Position numbers and translations under genes: made by a program. From NCBI GenBank assembly GCA_017861475.1, contig JAGFXV010000103.1, positions 1 to 5,964 of the forward strand: a stretch of DNA of 5,964 nucleotides. Reading direction: 5' to 3'. Source of the DNA: Bacillota bacterium (GTDB lineage: Bacteria; Bacillota; Syntrophomonadia; Syntrophomonadales; Syntrophomonadaceae). The notes beneath the pieces are model-generated. The model was not told the DNA's origin. It ran no database searches and was given only the letters and a program-made list of their open reading frames with translations. This document shows, one piece after another, positions 1-4,855 of the stretch (position 1 is the first letter of the stretch; every line of letters begins with the position of its first letter).

Positions 1-264
1 TTAAAAGAATATTATGAAAATGATTTTTCTCTATCGGAAATCGCTGATGATATGAATACCACCCGCCAGGCGGTTTATGACCTGATCAAAAGAGCGGAAC
101 ACCAGCTGCTGCAATATGAAACCAAATTAGGGCTGCTGGAGAAATTCAGAACGACGCGTGGCAATCTGGAAAAGGTCTGTGAACTGCTGGAACAAGATGA
201 AAATGACACTGGCAGGCTGAATGAAGCGCGTCAGGTCTTACGCGAAACGATCGAGCTGCTGTAG
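1..264 (+). CDS. ylxM: YlxM family SRP-associated DNA-binding-like protein (5' partial)
   Basis: The frame is open from base 1 to the TAG at 262-264, giving 87 codons. YlxM (UPF0122) proteins are usually about 110 residues, so roughly 20-30 N-terminal residues lie upstream of the window. The visible part holds the second half of a helix-turn-helix resembling sigma-factor region 4: LSEIADDMNTTRQAVYDLIKRAE spans about residues 11-33 of the fragment, with the family-typical R-Q-A-V-Y-D-x-I-K-R-A core. A Glu/Leu-rich segment, probably helical, follows. The ATG at 52 lies inside the HTH and is not the start. The family is encoded next to ffh in most Firmicutes; in Streptococcus it is reported to interact with SRP components. 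The stop is 15 nt before ffh, so the two are almost certainly co-transcribed. The family assignment is secure; the molecular role is known only in outline. Confidence 0.93.
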   Translation, partial: LKEYYENDFSLSEIADDMNTTRQAVYDLIKRAEHQLLQYETKLGLLEKFRTTRGNLEKVCELLEQDENDTGRLNEARQVLRETIELL

Positions 265-279
265 AAAAGGAGAGATATT

Positions 280-1629
280 GTGGCATTTGAAGGACTGTCC
301 GACCGCTTGCAGGAAGTTTTCAGGAAACTGCGCGGCAAAGGCAAAATCTCCGAAGAAGACGTTAAAGTTGCCATGCGGGAAGTACGCCTGGCGCTGCTCG
401 AAGCAGATGTCAATTATAAAGTCGTGAAAAATTTTGTTGCTGCCGTAAGCGAAAGGGCAGTTGGACAGGAAGTTATCCAGAGTGTTACACCCGGACAGCA
501 GATCGTCAAAATTGTCTATGACGAAATGACCCAATTAATGGGCGGCAGTGAAACCAAACTGAACATGTCCTCCAAACCCCCGACGGTCATTATGGCGGTT
601 GGATTGCAGGGGGCCGGCAAAACCACCACGGTTGCCAAGTTGGCCCGCAACCTGGTCAAACAGGGACGCAGGCCGCTGATGGTAGCGGCCGATGTTTATC
701 GTCCCGCCGCCATCAAACAGCTGCAGGTTTTGGGAGAACAGCTGAGCGTGCCGGTATTCTCCATGGGGCAGGGAAATCCGGTTAATATTGCCAAAGCTTC
801 GCTGGAATACGCGCGCAGCAACAACCGCGACATCGTTATTATTGATACCGCCGGAAGGCTCCATATCAACGAGGAATTAATGGAGGAACTGGTCAATATC
901 CAAAAGGTGGTCGAGCCGCATGAAACCCTGCTAGTGGTGGATTCGATGACCGGTCAGGATGCAGTAACGGTGGCCGAATCATTTAATGAACAGTTGGGCA
1001 TTACCGGGCTGATCCTGACCAAACTTGATGGTGATACCCGCGGCGGGGCTGCTCTTTCCGTAAAAGCTGTGACCGGGCGTCCGATCAAGTTGGTCGGTAT
1101 GGGTGAAAAGCTCGATGCCCTGGAAACATTTTACCCTGACAGAATGGCTTCTCGCATCCTGGGCATGGGAGATATCCTCAGTCTGGTGGAAAAGGCCCAG
1201 GAGAACTTTGACGAGAAAAAAGCCCGTGAAATGGAAATGAAGATCCGCAAGCAGGAATTTACCCTGGAGGATTTCATGGATCAGATGCAGCAGGTCAAAA
1301 AAATGGGGCCGCTGCAGGATCTGCTGGGAATGATCCCCGGGATGGGCAAACAGTTGAAAGGGATGGATACCCAGATTGATGAAAAAGAAATGCTGCATGT
1401 GGAAGCCATAATAAAATCAATGACGCCCCAGGAACGGCGCAATCCTGCTATCCTCAACGGCAGCCGCAAAAAAAGGATCGCCCAGGGCAGTGGTGCCAGA
1501 GTACAGGATGTGAACCGTTTACTGAAACAATTTGATGAGTCCCGCAAACTGATGAAACAACTGACTGATGCGGGCGGGAAAAAGGGCAAACGGGGCCTTA
1601 TGCCCGGCATGAAATTTCCCCTGCAATAA
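280..1629 (+). CDS. ffh: Signal recognition particle protein Ffh (SRP54 GTPase)
   Basis: Ffh binds 4.5S/6S SRP RNA and signal sequences emerging from the ribosome, then docks with FtsY at the membrane with paired GTP hydrolysis. The 449-residue product is full length for the family. Domains in order: N helical bundle (about 1-95, with the ALLEADVN motif at 38-45); G domain with P-loop GLQGAGKT at 108-115, insertion-box motif DVYRPAA at 138-144, G3 DTAGR at 189-193, G4 TKLD at 247-250 and the GMGEK closing loop at 273-277; linker FYPDRMASRILGMGD at 284-298; methionine-rich M domain (about 300-449), with the RNA-binding helix-turn-helix SMTPQERRNPAILNGSRKKR at 380-399. The start is GTG at 280, preceded by AAAGGAGAG (266-274) at 5 nt. 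No key residue is missing. The SRP RNA gene is not in this window. Confidence 0.99.
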   Translation: MAFEGLSDRLQEVFRKLRGKGKISEEDVKVAMREVRLALLEADVNYKVVKNFVAAVSERAVGQEVIQSVTPGQQIVKIVYDEMTQLMGGSETKLNMSSKPPTVIMAVGLQGAGKTTTVAKLARNLVKQGRRPLMVAADVYRPAAIKQLQVLGEQLSVPVFSMGQGNPVNIAKASLEYARSNNRDIVIIDTAGRLHINEELMEELVNIQKVVEPHETLLVVDSMTGQDAVTVAESFNEQLGITGLILTKLDGDTRGGAALSVKAVTGRPIKLVGMGEKLDALETFYPDRMASRILGMGDILSLVEKAQENFDEKKAREMEMKIRKQEFTLEDFMDQMQQVKKMGPLQDLLGMIPGMGKQLKGMDTQIDEKEMLHVEAIIKSMTPQERRNPAILNGSRKKRIAQGSGARVQDVNRLLKQFDESRKLMKQLTDAGGKKGKRGLMPGMKFPLQ

Positions 1630-1646
1630 GATTTTAAAAGCTTACT

Positions 1647-1674
1647 TTGACTGCGGATGCCTAACCGGTACAAC
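1647..1674 (+). promoter_or_regulatory. Possible weak sigma-A promoter ahead of rpsP
   Basis: In the 90-nt ffh-rpsP gap, TTGACT (1647-1652, 5/6 to the -35 consensus) is followed after 16 nt by TACAAC (1669-1674, 4/6 to the -10 consensus). Just downstream, AACACC-GT-GGTGTT (1672-1685) is a 14-nt perfect inverted repeat that could form a 5-bp hairpin in the 5' leader of a transcript starting near 1681, or before it. An extra promoter before the ribosomal-protein genes would be sensible, but the -10 is poor and chance is a real possibility. Confidence 0.27.
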
Positions 1675-1719
1675 ACCGTGGTGTTAATAAAGTAGAGATA
1701 ACAACAAGGAGGTGAAAAT

Positions 1720-1986
1720 ATGGCAACAAAAATCCGCCTGAAAAGAATGGGAGCGAAGAAAAACCCTTTCTACAGAATGGTCGTAGCAGATGCTAGATCA
1801 CCCCGTGACGGACGCTTTATTGAAGAGATCGGTTATTATGATCCTTCAACTGATCCGGCCACGATCAAGATCGATGAAGAAAAGGCACTGAAATGGTTGG
1901 CTACCGGTGCAAAACCTTCAGATACAGCAAAATCACTTTTACAGAAACAGGGAATTATCAGCAAGTTTGCGGAAAGCCGCAAGTAG
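1720..1986 (+). CDS. rpsP: 30S ribosomal protein S16
   Basis: S16 is an early-binding 30S protein that contacts 16S rRNA in the 5' and central domains and stabilises 30S assembly. The product has 88 residues, normal for the family (about 80-90). The N-terminus, [21 protein letters not shown], is diagnostic, followed by [20 protein letters not shown] (residues 24-43), then [20 protein letters not shown], the family's usual central segment. The ATG start has a near-perfect Shine-Dalgarno AAGGAGGTG at 1706-1714 with 5-nt spacing, as expected for a highly expressed gene. It lies 90 nt after ffh and 29 nt before khpA. Placement next to rimM and trmD is the common bacterial arrangement, and RimM acts on 30S maturation. 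Confidence 0.99.
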   Translation: MATKIRLKRMGAKKNPFYRMVVADARSPRDGRFIEEIGYYDPSTDPATIKIDEEKALKWLATGAKPSDTAKSLLQKQGIISKFAESRK

Positions 1987-1999
1987 GGTCAAAAGACCC
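1986..1999 (+). other. Hairpin between rpsP and khpA
   Basis: GGGTC (1986-1990) and GACCC (1995-1999) form a perfect 5-bp stem closed by an AAAA tetraloop. The stem begins on the last base of the rpsP stop codon and ends one base before the khpA Shine-Dalgarno tract AGGGGGGTGA (2000-2009). There is no U-run, so it is not a terminator. It could stabilise the upstream message, slow ribosomes between the genes, or set relative expression. The G-rich SD tract could alternatively pair with the CCC of the stem. Confidence 0.5.
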
Positions 2000-2015
2000 A
2001 GGGGGGTGAACATTA

Positions 2016-2246
2016 GTGAAAGAGCTGGTCCAATTTATTGCCCGCGCACTGGTGGATAATCCTGATCAGGTTCAGGTCACCGAAGTGGACGGTGAGAAAT
2101 CAAACATTATTGAACTCAGGGTGGCTCCCGAAGATATGGGCAAAGTGATCGGAAAACAGGGCAAGATTGCCCAGTCGATCCGCACCCTGACCAAAGCTAC
2201 TGCTGCCAAAGAGGGAAAAAGGGTTTCAGTGGAGATAATGAGATAG
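2016..2246 (+). CDS. khpA: KH-domain RNA-binding protein KhpA (YlqC family)
   Basis: This is a small single-KH-domain protein of 76 residues, normal for the family. The nucleic-acid-binding loop is G46-K-Q-G49 within VIGKQGKIAQSIRTL (residues 44-58), preceded by the ELRVAPEDMGK strand-turn and followed by the C-terminal strand KRVSVEIMR. In Streptococcus pneumoniae, KhpA forms a heterodimer with KhpB (Jag/EloR), binds many RNAs and affects cell elongation; a similar role is inferred here. The start is GTG at 2016, set by AGGGGGGTGA at 2000-2009; no ATG gives the conserved KELVQFIARALVDNPDQV N-terminus. It follows rpsP by 29 nt. In Bacillus the next gene would be ylqD, but here a palindromic region follows the stop directly. 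Confidence 0.97.
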   Translation: MKELVQFIARALVDNPDQVQVTEVDGEKSNIIELRVAPEDMGKVIGKQGKIAQSIRTLTKATAAKEGKRVSVEIMR

Positions 2247-2447
2247 GGGCTAATCAATTTGCCCCCGGACTGTTAAAAAAGGCTAATAGCTGCGTTAACT
2301 AGGAAAACCCGTTCAATCGACGTACTTATTACGGGGACATTCCCCTTAAGGGGTGTGTCCCCATACCTTATGTCGGAGGACTTTCCGGTTACCTTGCTTT
2401 TTAACCTTTTTTACTCGCTCTGACCGGGGTTCGATTTTCCGAACCCC
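2246..2447. repeat. Long imperfect inverted repeat (about 200 nt) filling the khpA-rimM gap
   Basis: The region folds on itself around a centre near 2347. Co-linear complementary blocks from outside in: GGGG 2246-2249 with CCCC 2444-2447; CCCCGG 2263-2268 with CCGGGG 2424-2429; TAAAAAAGG 2274-2282 with CCTTTTTTA 2405-2413; AGC 2288-2290 with GCT 2396-2398; TAAC 2296-2299 with GTTA 2388-2391; GGAAA 2302-2306 with TTTCC 2382-2386; GTTC 2311-2314 with GGAC 2378-2381; CGACGTA 2318-2324 with TATGTCG 2369-2375; GGGGACA 2333-2339 with TGTCCCC 2356-2362; CCCCTT 2342-2347 with AAGGGG 2348-2353. That is 55 pairs (two of them G-T wobbles) by hand alignment; the shortest blocks could be chance. Each end also forms its own hairpin (2246-2265, stem GGGGC/GCCCC; 2426-2447). 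No ORF with a ribosome site is present. It could be a decayed MITE-like or REP-type element, or a structured leader RNA for rimM. Confidence 0.62.
2333..2362. repeat. REP-like palindrome at the centre of the inverted repeat
   Basis: This is a 30-nt near-perfect palindrome: GGGGACA and TGTCCCC outer arms, a perfect inner CCCCTTAAGGGG (2342-2353), and only one mismatch plus one G-T between them. It also reads as two tandem mini-hairpins, GGGG-N5-CCCC (2333-2345) and GGGG-N5-CCCC (2350-2362), separated by TTAA. Palindromes with GGGGAC/GTCCCC arms recur, in my recollection, beside Y1-family (RAYT/IS200-like) transposases in Clostridia. No transposase is present here. The family assignment is recalled, not searched. 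Confidence 0.55.
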
Positions 2448-2450
2448 TTT
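2426..2450 (+). terminator. Terminator-like hairpin just before rimM
   Basis: GGGGTTCG (2426-2433) and CGAACCCC (2440-2447) make a perfect 8-bp GC-rich stem with a 6-nt loop ATTTTC, followed by only TTT (2448-2450) before GATC. The stem strength suits an intrinsic terminator but the U-tract is short, so it would be leaky, or an attenuator. It sits 15 nt before the rimM Shine-Dalgarno. Its left arm can also pair with CCCCGG at 2263-2268, and its right arm plus TT (AACCCCTT) with AAGGGGT at 2348-2354, so alternative folds are possible. Confidence 0.42.
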
Positions 2451-2476
2451 GATCCGCGATGTTTGGAGATGATGCA

Positions 2477-2992
2477 ATGGAGGCGAATGATTTAATCAGT
2501 ATTGGCAGAATTGTAGGCACCCATGGCTATAAAGGAACCTTAAAAGTACAGCCCCTGACTGATTTCCCGGAGCGCTTTCAAAAATTGGAGCAGATCGACC
2601 TGAGTCAGGGAAAAAAAATCACCCGGCACAAGATTGAGTCGTGCAGCCCGTACAAGGAATTGCTGCTGATGAAACTGGAAGGTATTGATGATCTGGAAAC
2701 AGCCCAATTATACCGTAATGCTTTGCTGGGCGTCGAAGAAAAAGATGTTTTTCCGCTGCCCCCGGGTTATTATTACCATTTTCAACTGGTGGGACTGGCG
2801 GTTTATGATACGGAAAAAGGTTATCTGGGGGTACTGAAAGAAGTACTCGAAACCGGCGCCAACGATGTGTATGCGGTAAATTCAGAGGTCTATGGCGAAA
2901 TATTGCTGCCGGCCATTAAAGACGTTATTCTGGATATTGATCTGACCGCTAAAAAAATGACAGTCAAGCTGCTGGATGGATTGCTTGATTAG
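2477..2992 (+). CDS. rimM: Ribosome maturation factor RimM
   Basis: RimM is a 30S assembly factor that binds S19 and helps fold the 3' (head) domain of 16S rRNA. The chosen start gives 171 residues, typical of the family. The N-terminal beta-barrel domain (about 1-87) begins LISIGRIVGTHGYKGTLKV (residues 6-24), with the family's G-x-HG-x-KG signature, and ends with LEGIDDLETAQLYRNALLGV. The PRC-barrel C-terminal domain (about 95-168) has GYYYHFQLVGLAV, a central ETGANDVYAV and LLPAIKDVILDIDL, closing with GLLD. An in-frame ATG at 2459 would add six residues, but only the ATG at 2477 has a proper Shine-Dalgarno (GGAG 2465-2468, 8-nt spacing) and matches the usual N-terminus. It precedes trmD by 65 nt, the usual partner. 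Stem GCTTG/CAAGC (2983-2997) carries its stop codon in the loop. Confidence 0.97.
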   Translation: MEANDLISIGRIVGTHGYKGTLKVQPLTDFPERFQKLEQIDLSQGKKITRHKIESCSPYKELLLMKLEGIDDLETAQLYRNALLGVEEKDVFPLPPGYYYHFQLVGLAVYDTEKGYLGVLKEVLETGANDVYAVNSEVYGEILLPAIKDVILDIDLTAKKMTVKLLDGLLD

Positions 2993-3004
2993 CAAGCCGC
3001 GTTC

Positions 3005-3045
3005 AACAGTGTTTTTCATTTTGGACAATAAATTATGAAACTGTT
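3005..3045 (+). other. Hairpin in the rimM-trmD spacer
   Basis: AACAG (3005-3009) pairs with CTGTT (3041-3045), and TTTCAT (3014-3019) with ATGAAA (3035-3040), separated by a 4-nt bulge on the left strand. This gives 11 pairs around a 15-nt loop, ending two bases before the trmD Shine-Dalgarno GGGAG (3048-3052). It is A/T-rich with no following U-run, so termination is unlikely. A role in translation or mRNA stability of trmD is possible but unproven. Confidence 0.4.
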
Positions 3046-3057
3046 TTGGGAGTCGTT

Positions 3058-3804
3058 ATGCGTATAGATATTTTAACGCTTTTCCCGGAAATGTTTTTGT
3101 CGCCGTTTAATGAGAGTATCATTGGCCGGGCCCGACAAAACGATCTGCTGCAGATAAATACCGTCAATATAAGAGACTTCGCCCTGGACAAACACCAGCA
3201 GGCGGATGACTATCCTTATGGCGGCGGTGCGGGGATGGTTATGAAAGCAGATGTACTGATCCGTGCCATTAAGAGCGTCAAAGACTCAAACGGAAGGGTT
3301 GTTTACCTGTCACCGCAGGGACAGCGCCTCGACCAAAAGGTCGTGACCCGGTTGGCCGAAGAAGAACATCTGATTCTGCTCTGCGGACATTATGAGGGCA
3401 TAGATGAACGGGCCATGATGTTTATTGATGAAGAAATATCTATCGGGGATTATATCCTGACCGGCGGCGAATTGGGAGCCATGGTGGTGGTGGATGCGGT
3501 GGCCCGGCTTGTTCCAGGAGTGCTGGGCGATGATGATTCGGCGCGGGACGAATCCTTTGCGCAGGATTTGCTGGAGTATCCGCAGTATACCAGACCGCGT
3601 TGTTTTGAAGAGTTGGAAGTACCACCTGTACTTCTTTCCGGTCACCATGAAGAGATCCGCCGCTGGCGTAAAAAGCTAAGTCTGCAAAGGACGCTGTTAA
3701 AAAGACCGGATCTGCTTATGAACCGGGATTATGATCCTGAAGAGCGTATGCTGCTGGAAGAAATATTGTTTGTCAGGAAGAAGGATAAAGGTGCGAAAAG
3801 CTAA
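3058..3804 (+). CDS. trmD: tRNA (guanine-N1)-methyltransferase TrmD
   Basis: TrmD transfers methyl from S-adenosylmethionine to N1 of G37 beside the anticodon, which prevents +1 frameshifting. It is a trefoil-knotted SPOUT homodimer. The 248-residue product has the hallmark motifs: MRIDILTLFPEMF at the N-terminus, YPYGGGAGMVM (52-62), SPQGQRLDQ (85-93), LCGHYEGIDER (108-118), the knot segment EISIGDYILTGGELGA (126-141), DAVARLVPGVLG (146-157), LLEYPQYTRP (171-180) and LSGHHEEIRRWR (193-204). The substrate-contacting Arg of the family is R150. Fifteen residues later, where Escherichia coli has catalytic Asp169 (EDSF), this protein has E165 in DESF. The ATG at 3058 is chosen for GGGAG at 3048-3052 and the canonical N-terminus; an in-frame TTG at 3046 lacks both. 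The end overlaps the next gene by 14 nt. Confidence 0.98.
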   Translation: MRIDILTLFPEMFLSPFNESIIGRARQNDLLQINTVNIRDFALDKHQQADDYPYGGGAGMVMKADVLIRAIKSVKDSNGRVVYLSPQGQRLDQKVVTRLAEEEHLILLCGHYEGIDERAMMFIDEEISIGDYILTGGELGAMVVVDAVARLVPGVLGDDDSARDESFAQDLLEYPQYTRPRCFEELEVPPVLLSGHHEEIRRWRKKLSLQRTLLKRPDLLMNRDYDPEERMLLEEILFVRKKDKGAKS

Positions 3805-4366
3805 AGTATATATTGCTCTCCTGCATCATCCCATGTACAACAAGCGCATGGATGTAGTGACCACCTCCGTGACCAATCTCGATCTGCATGATATCGCCCG
3901 GGCAGCCCGTACCTACAATGTGGACGGATTTTATGTCATTCATCCCTCCGCCAACCAGCAGCAGTTGATCGGCGACATCCTGTCCTATTGGCAGGAAGGT
4001 TATGGAGGAACCTACAATCCTGATCGCAAGGAAGCTTTTGAAATTCTGCACCGAGCTGAAAATCTGGCTCAGGTCATAGACGAAATCGAAAAAGAAACCG
4101 GCCAAAAGGTGCTGACCGTAGCCACAGATGCGCGGCGCTATCCGAATACGATTTCCTACCGCAGACTGAAAGAGGAGATCTTCACCGGGGACAAGGTCTA
4201 TCTGTTGCTCTTTGGGACCGGCTGGGGTATGGAGCGGACGTTGATGGAGCAATGTGATTATATTCTTGAACCGATTGCGGCGGACAGCGATTACAATCAT
4301 CTGTCGGTACGCAGCGCAGTTTCTATTATTATAGACCGATTGCTGGGAGAATTTTGGTTTCAGTAA
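3791..4366 (+). CDS. SPOUT-class RNA methyltransferase, PF09936-like, substrate unknown
   Basis: The 191-residue protein resembles the SAM-dependent RNA methyltransferase family (PF09936, formerly a DUF), whose structural representative is Thermotoga maritima TM1570. Visible features: an N-terminal strand KVYIALLHHPMYNKRMDVVTTSVTNLDLHDIARAAR (4-40) typical of the family; TYNVDGFYVIHP (41-52); VLTVATDAR (107-115); the knot-forming LLLFGTGWGMERT (138-150), a glycine-rich SAM loop; and DYNHLSVRSAVSIIIDRLLG (167-186), matching SPOUT motif 3, where the Asn and Ser help bind SAM. Start GTG 3791 follows AAGG at 3781-3784 and gives the conserved N-terminus. The upstream ATG at 3731 lies deep within trmD and adds an unrelated extension. 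The 14-nt overlap with trmD implies translational coupling. Methylation of tRNA or rRNA is inferred from family and neighbours; the target is not known to me. Confidence 0.93.
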   Translation: MRKAKVYIALLHHPMYNKRMDVVTTSVTNLDLHDIARAARTYNVDGFYVIHPSANQQQLIGDILSYWQEGYGGTYNPDRKEAFEILHRAENLAQVIDEIEKETGQKVLTVATDARRYPNTISYRRLKEEIFTGDKVYLLLFGTGWGMERTLMEQCDYILEPIAADSDYNHLSVRSAVSIIIDRLLGEFWFQ

Positions 4367-4376
4367 TAGTTTTTCC

Positions 4377-4405
4377 TTGTGATTGCTTTAATCCTGTGTT
4401 AAAAT
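4377..4405 (+). promoter_or_regulatory. Sigma-A promoter for rplS (extended -10)
   Basis: TTGTGA (4377-4382, 4/6 to TTGACA) is followed after exactly 17 nt by TAAAAT (4400-4405, 5/6 to TATAAT), with a TGn extended -10 element immediately before it (TGT, 4397-4399). Predicted transcription start is about 4411-4413, giving an rplS leader of about 70 nt. It sits in the 115-nt gap after the SPOUT gene, so L19 can probably be transcribed independently of the upstream operon. Confidence 0.68.
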
Positions 4406-4429
4406 AGGCATGTTCTGTAATTAAAGGTG

Positions 4430-4447
4430 GTCCGCTGCATGAGCGAC
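4430..4447 (+). promoter_or_regulatory. Small hairpin in the rplS leader
   Basis: CGCT (4433-4436) and AGCG (4442-4445) pair across a GCATG loop, and GT (4430-4431) with AC (4446-4447) extend the stem past a bulged C, giving 6 pairs. The loop carries the ATG of the small upstream ORF. Rfam describes an L19 leader in low-GC Gram-positives, thought to mediate autoregulation. I cannot say whether this leader belongs to that family. Confidence 0.35.
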
Positions 4448-4477
4448 ATGTATGAACGCCTGCTGGAAGGAGGTTGA
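4439..4477 (+). CDS. Possible 12-codon leader peptide upstream of rplS
   Basis: This short ORF encodes [12 protein letters not shown]. Its ATG is preceded by AAAGGTGG (4423-4430), one mismatch from AAAGGAGG, at 8-nt spacing, and only about 11 nt into the predicted transcript. Its last codons (GAA GGA GGT) are the rplS Shine-Dalgarno itself, and its TGA ends 4 nt before the rplS GTG. Translation of it would therefore open or block rplS initiation and could couple L19 synthesis to ribosome activity. It is too short to judge by composition and may be fortuitous. Confidence 0.3.
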   Translation: MSDMYERLLEGG

Positions 4478-4481
4478 AATC

Positions 4482-4832
4482 GTGCAAGACATTATCAAAT
4501 CAATTGAAGAAGAACAGTACAAGAAGGATTTACCACGCTTTGGGCCTGGTGATACCGTTAAAGTACATGTTAAGGTTGTTGAAGGTACTCGTGAAAGGAT
4601 TCAGCTTTTTGAGGGTATCGTCATGAAAATCAGAGGTACTGGTCTGTCACAGACTTTCACCGTACGGAGGATTTCATACAACGTTGCCGTGGAAAGAACC
4701 TTTCTCATGCATACCCCTAAAATAGCGAAAATAGAAGTGACCCGCAGGGGTAAAGTACGCCGGGCCAGATTGTTCTATCTGCGTGGCCTGACTGGCAAGA
4801 AAGCCCGTGTAAAGGAAAAGAGCAGATTCTAA
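4482..4832 (+). CDS. rplS: 50S ribosomal protein L19
   Basis: L19 sits at the 30S-50S interface of the large subunit, near bridge B8. The product has 116 residues, normal for the family (about 114-117). Diagnostic segments are [20 protein letters not shown] (16-35), [12 protein letters not shown] (37-48), [17 protein letters not shown] (58-74), and [20 protein letters not shown] (83-102), with a basic C-terminus. At 75-79 it reads LMHTP where most family members have PLHSP, a mild oddity. The start is GTG at 4482 with AAGGAGG at 4467-4473, 8-nt spacing, giving the usual short N-terminus. An in-frame ATG at 4452 would add ten non-conserved residues and has no ribosome site. Expression probably comes from the promoter at 4377-4405 as well as readthrough, and an intrinsic terminator follows. 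Confidence 0.98.
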   Translation: MQDIIKSIEEEQYKKDLPRFGPGDTVKVHVKVVEGTRERIQLFEGIVMKIRGTGLSQTFTVRRISYNVAVERTFLMHTPKIAKIEVTRRGKVRRARLFYLRGLTGKKARVKEKSRF

Positions 4833-4855
4833 ACAAGATTTTAATGAATGAGAAG

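Noticed and set aside
2387..2412. GGTTA/TAACC hairpin followed by six T as a terminator
   Set aside because: The stem is A/T-rich and only 5 bp with a 10-nt loop. The six T are better explained as the partner of six A at 2275-2280.
2348..2449. tRNA-like remnant: T-arm-like GGGGTTCGATT with a possible 7-bp acceptor stem (AAGGGGT with AACCCCTT, the final T pairing first)
   Set aside because: At 102 nt it is too long, there are no D or anticodon arms, and the T-stem needs two wobbles. The 8-bp hairpin explains it better.
2459..2476. In-frame upstream ATG adding MFGDDA to RimM
   Set aside because: It has no Shine-Dalgarno, the added residues are not family-like, and ATG 2477 has GGAG at 8 nt.
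3046..3057. TTG start giving TrmD four extra residues
   Set aside because: It would lie over the Shine-Dalgarno (3048-3052) that serves ATG 3058, and MRIDILTLFPEMF is the canonical N-terminus.
3035..3067. Ten-codon ORF (MKLFWESLCV) overlapping the trmD start
   Set aside because: It has no convincing ribosome site and part of it is the trmD Shine-Dalgarno; nothing distinguishes it from chance.
3731..3790. ATG 3731 as the start of the SPOUT methyltransferase
   Set aside because: It lies 70 nt inside trmD and adds a non-conserved peptide. GTG 3791 matches the family N-terminus.
4452..4481. ATG 4452 as the start of L19
   Set aside because: It adds ten unconserved residues across the real ribosome site and has no Shine-Dalgarno of its own.
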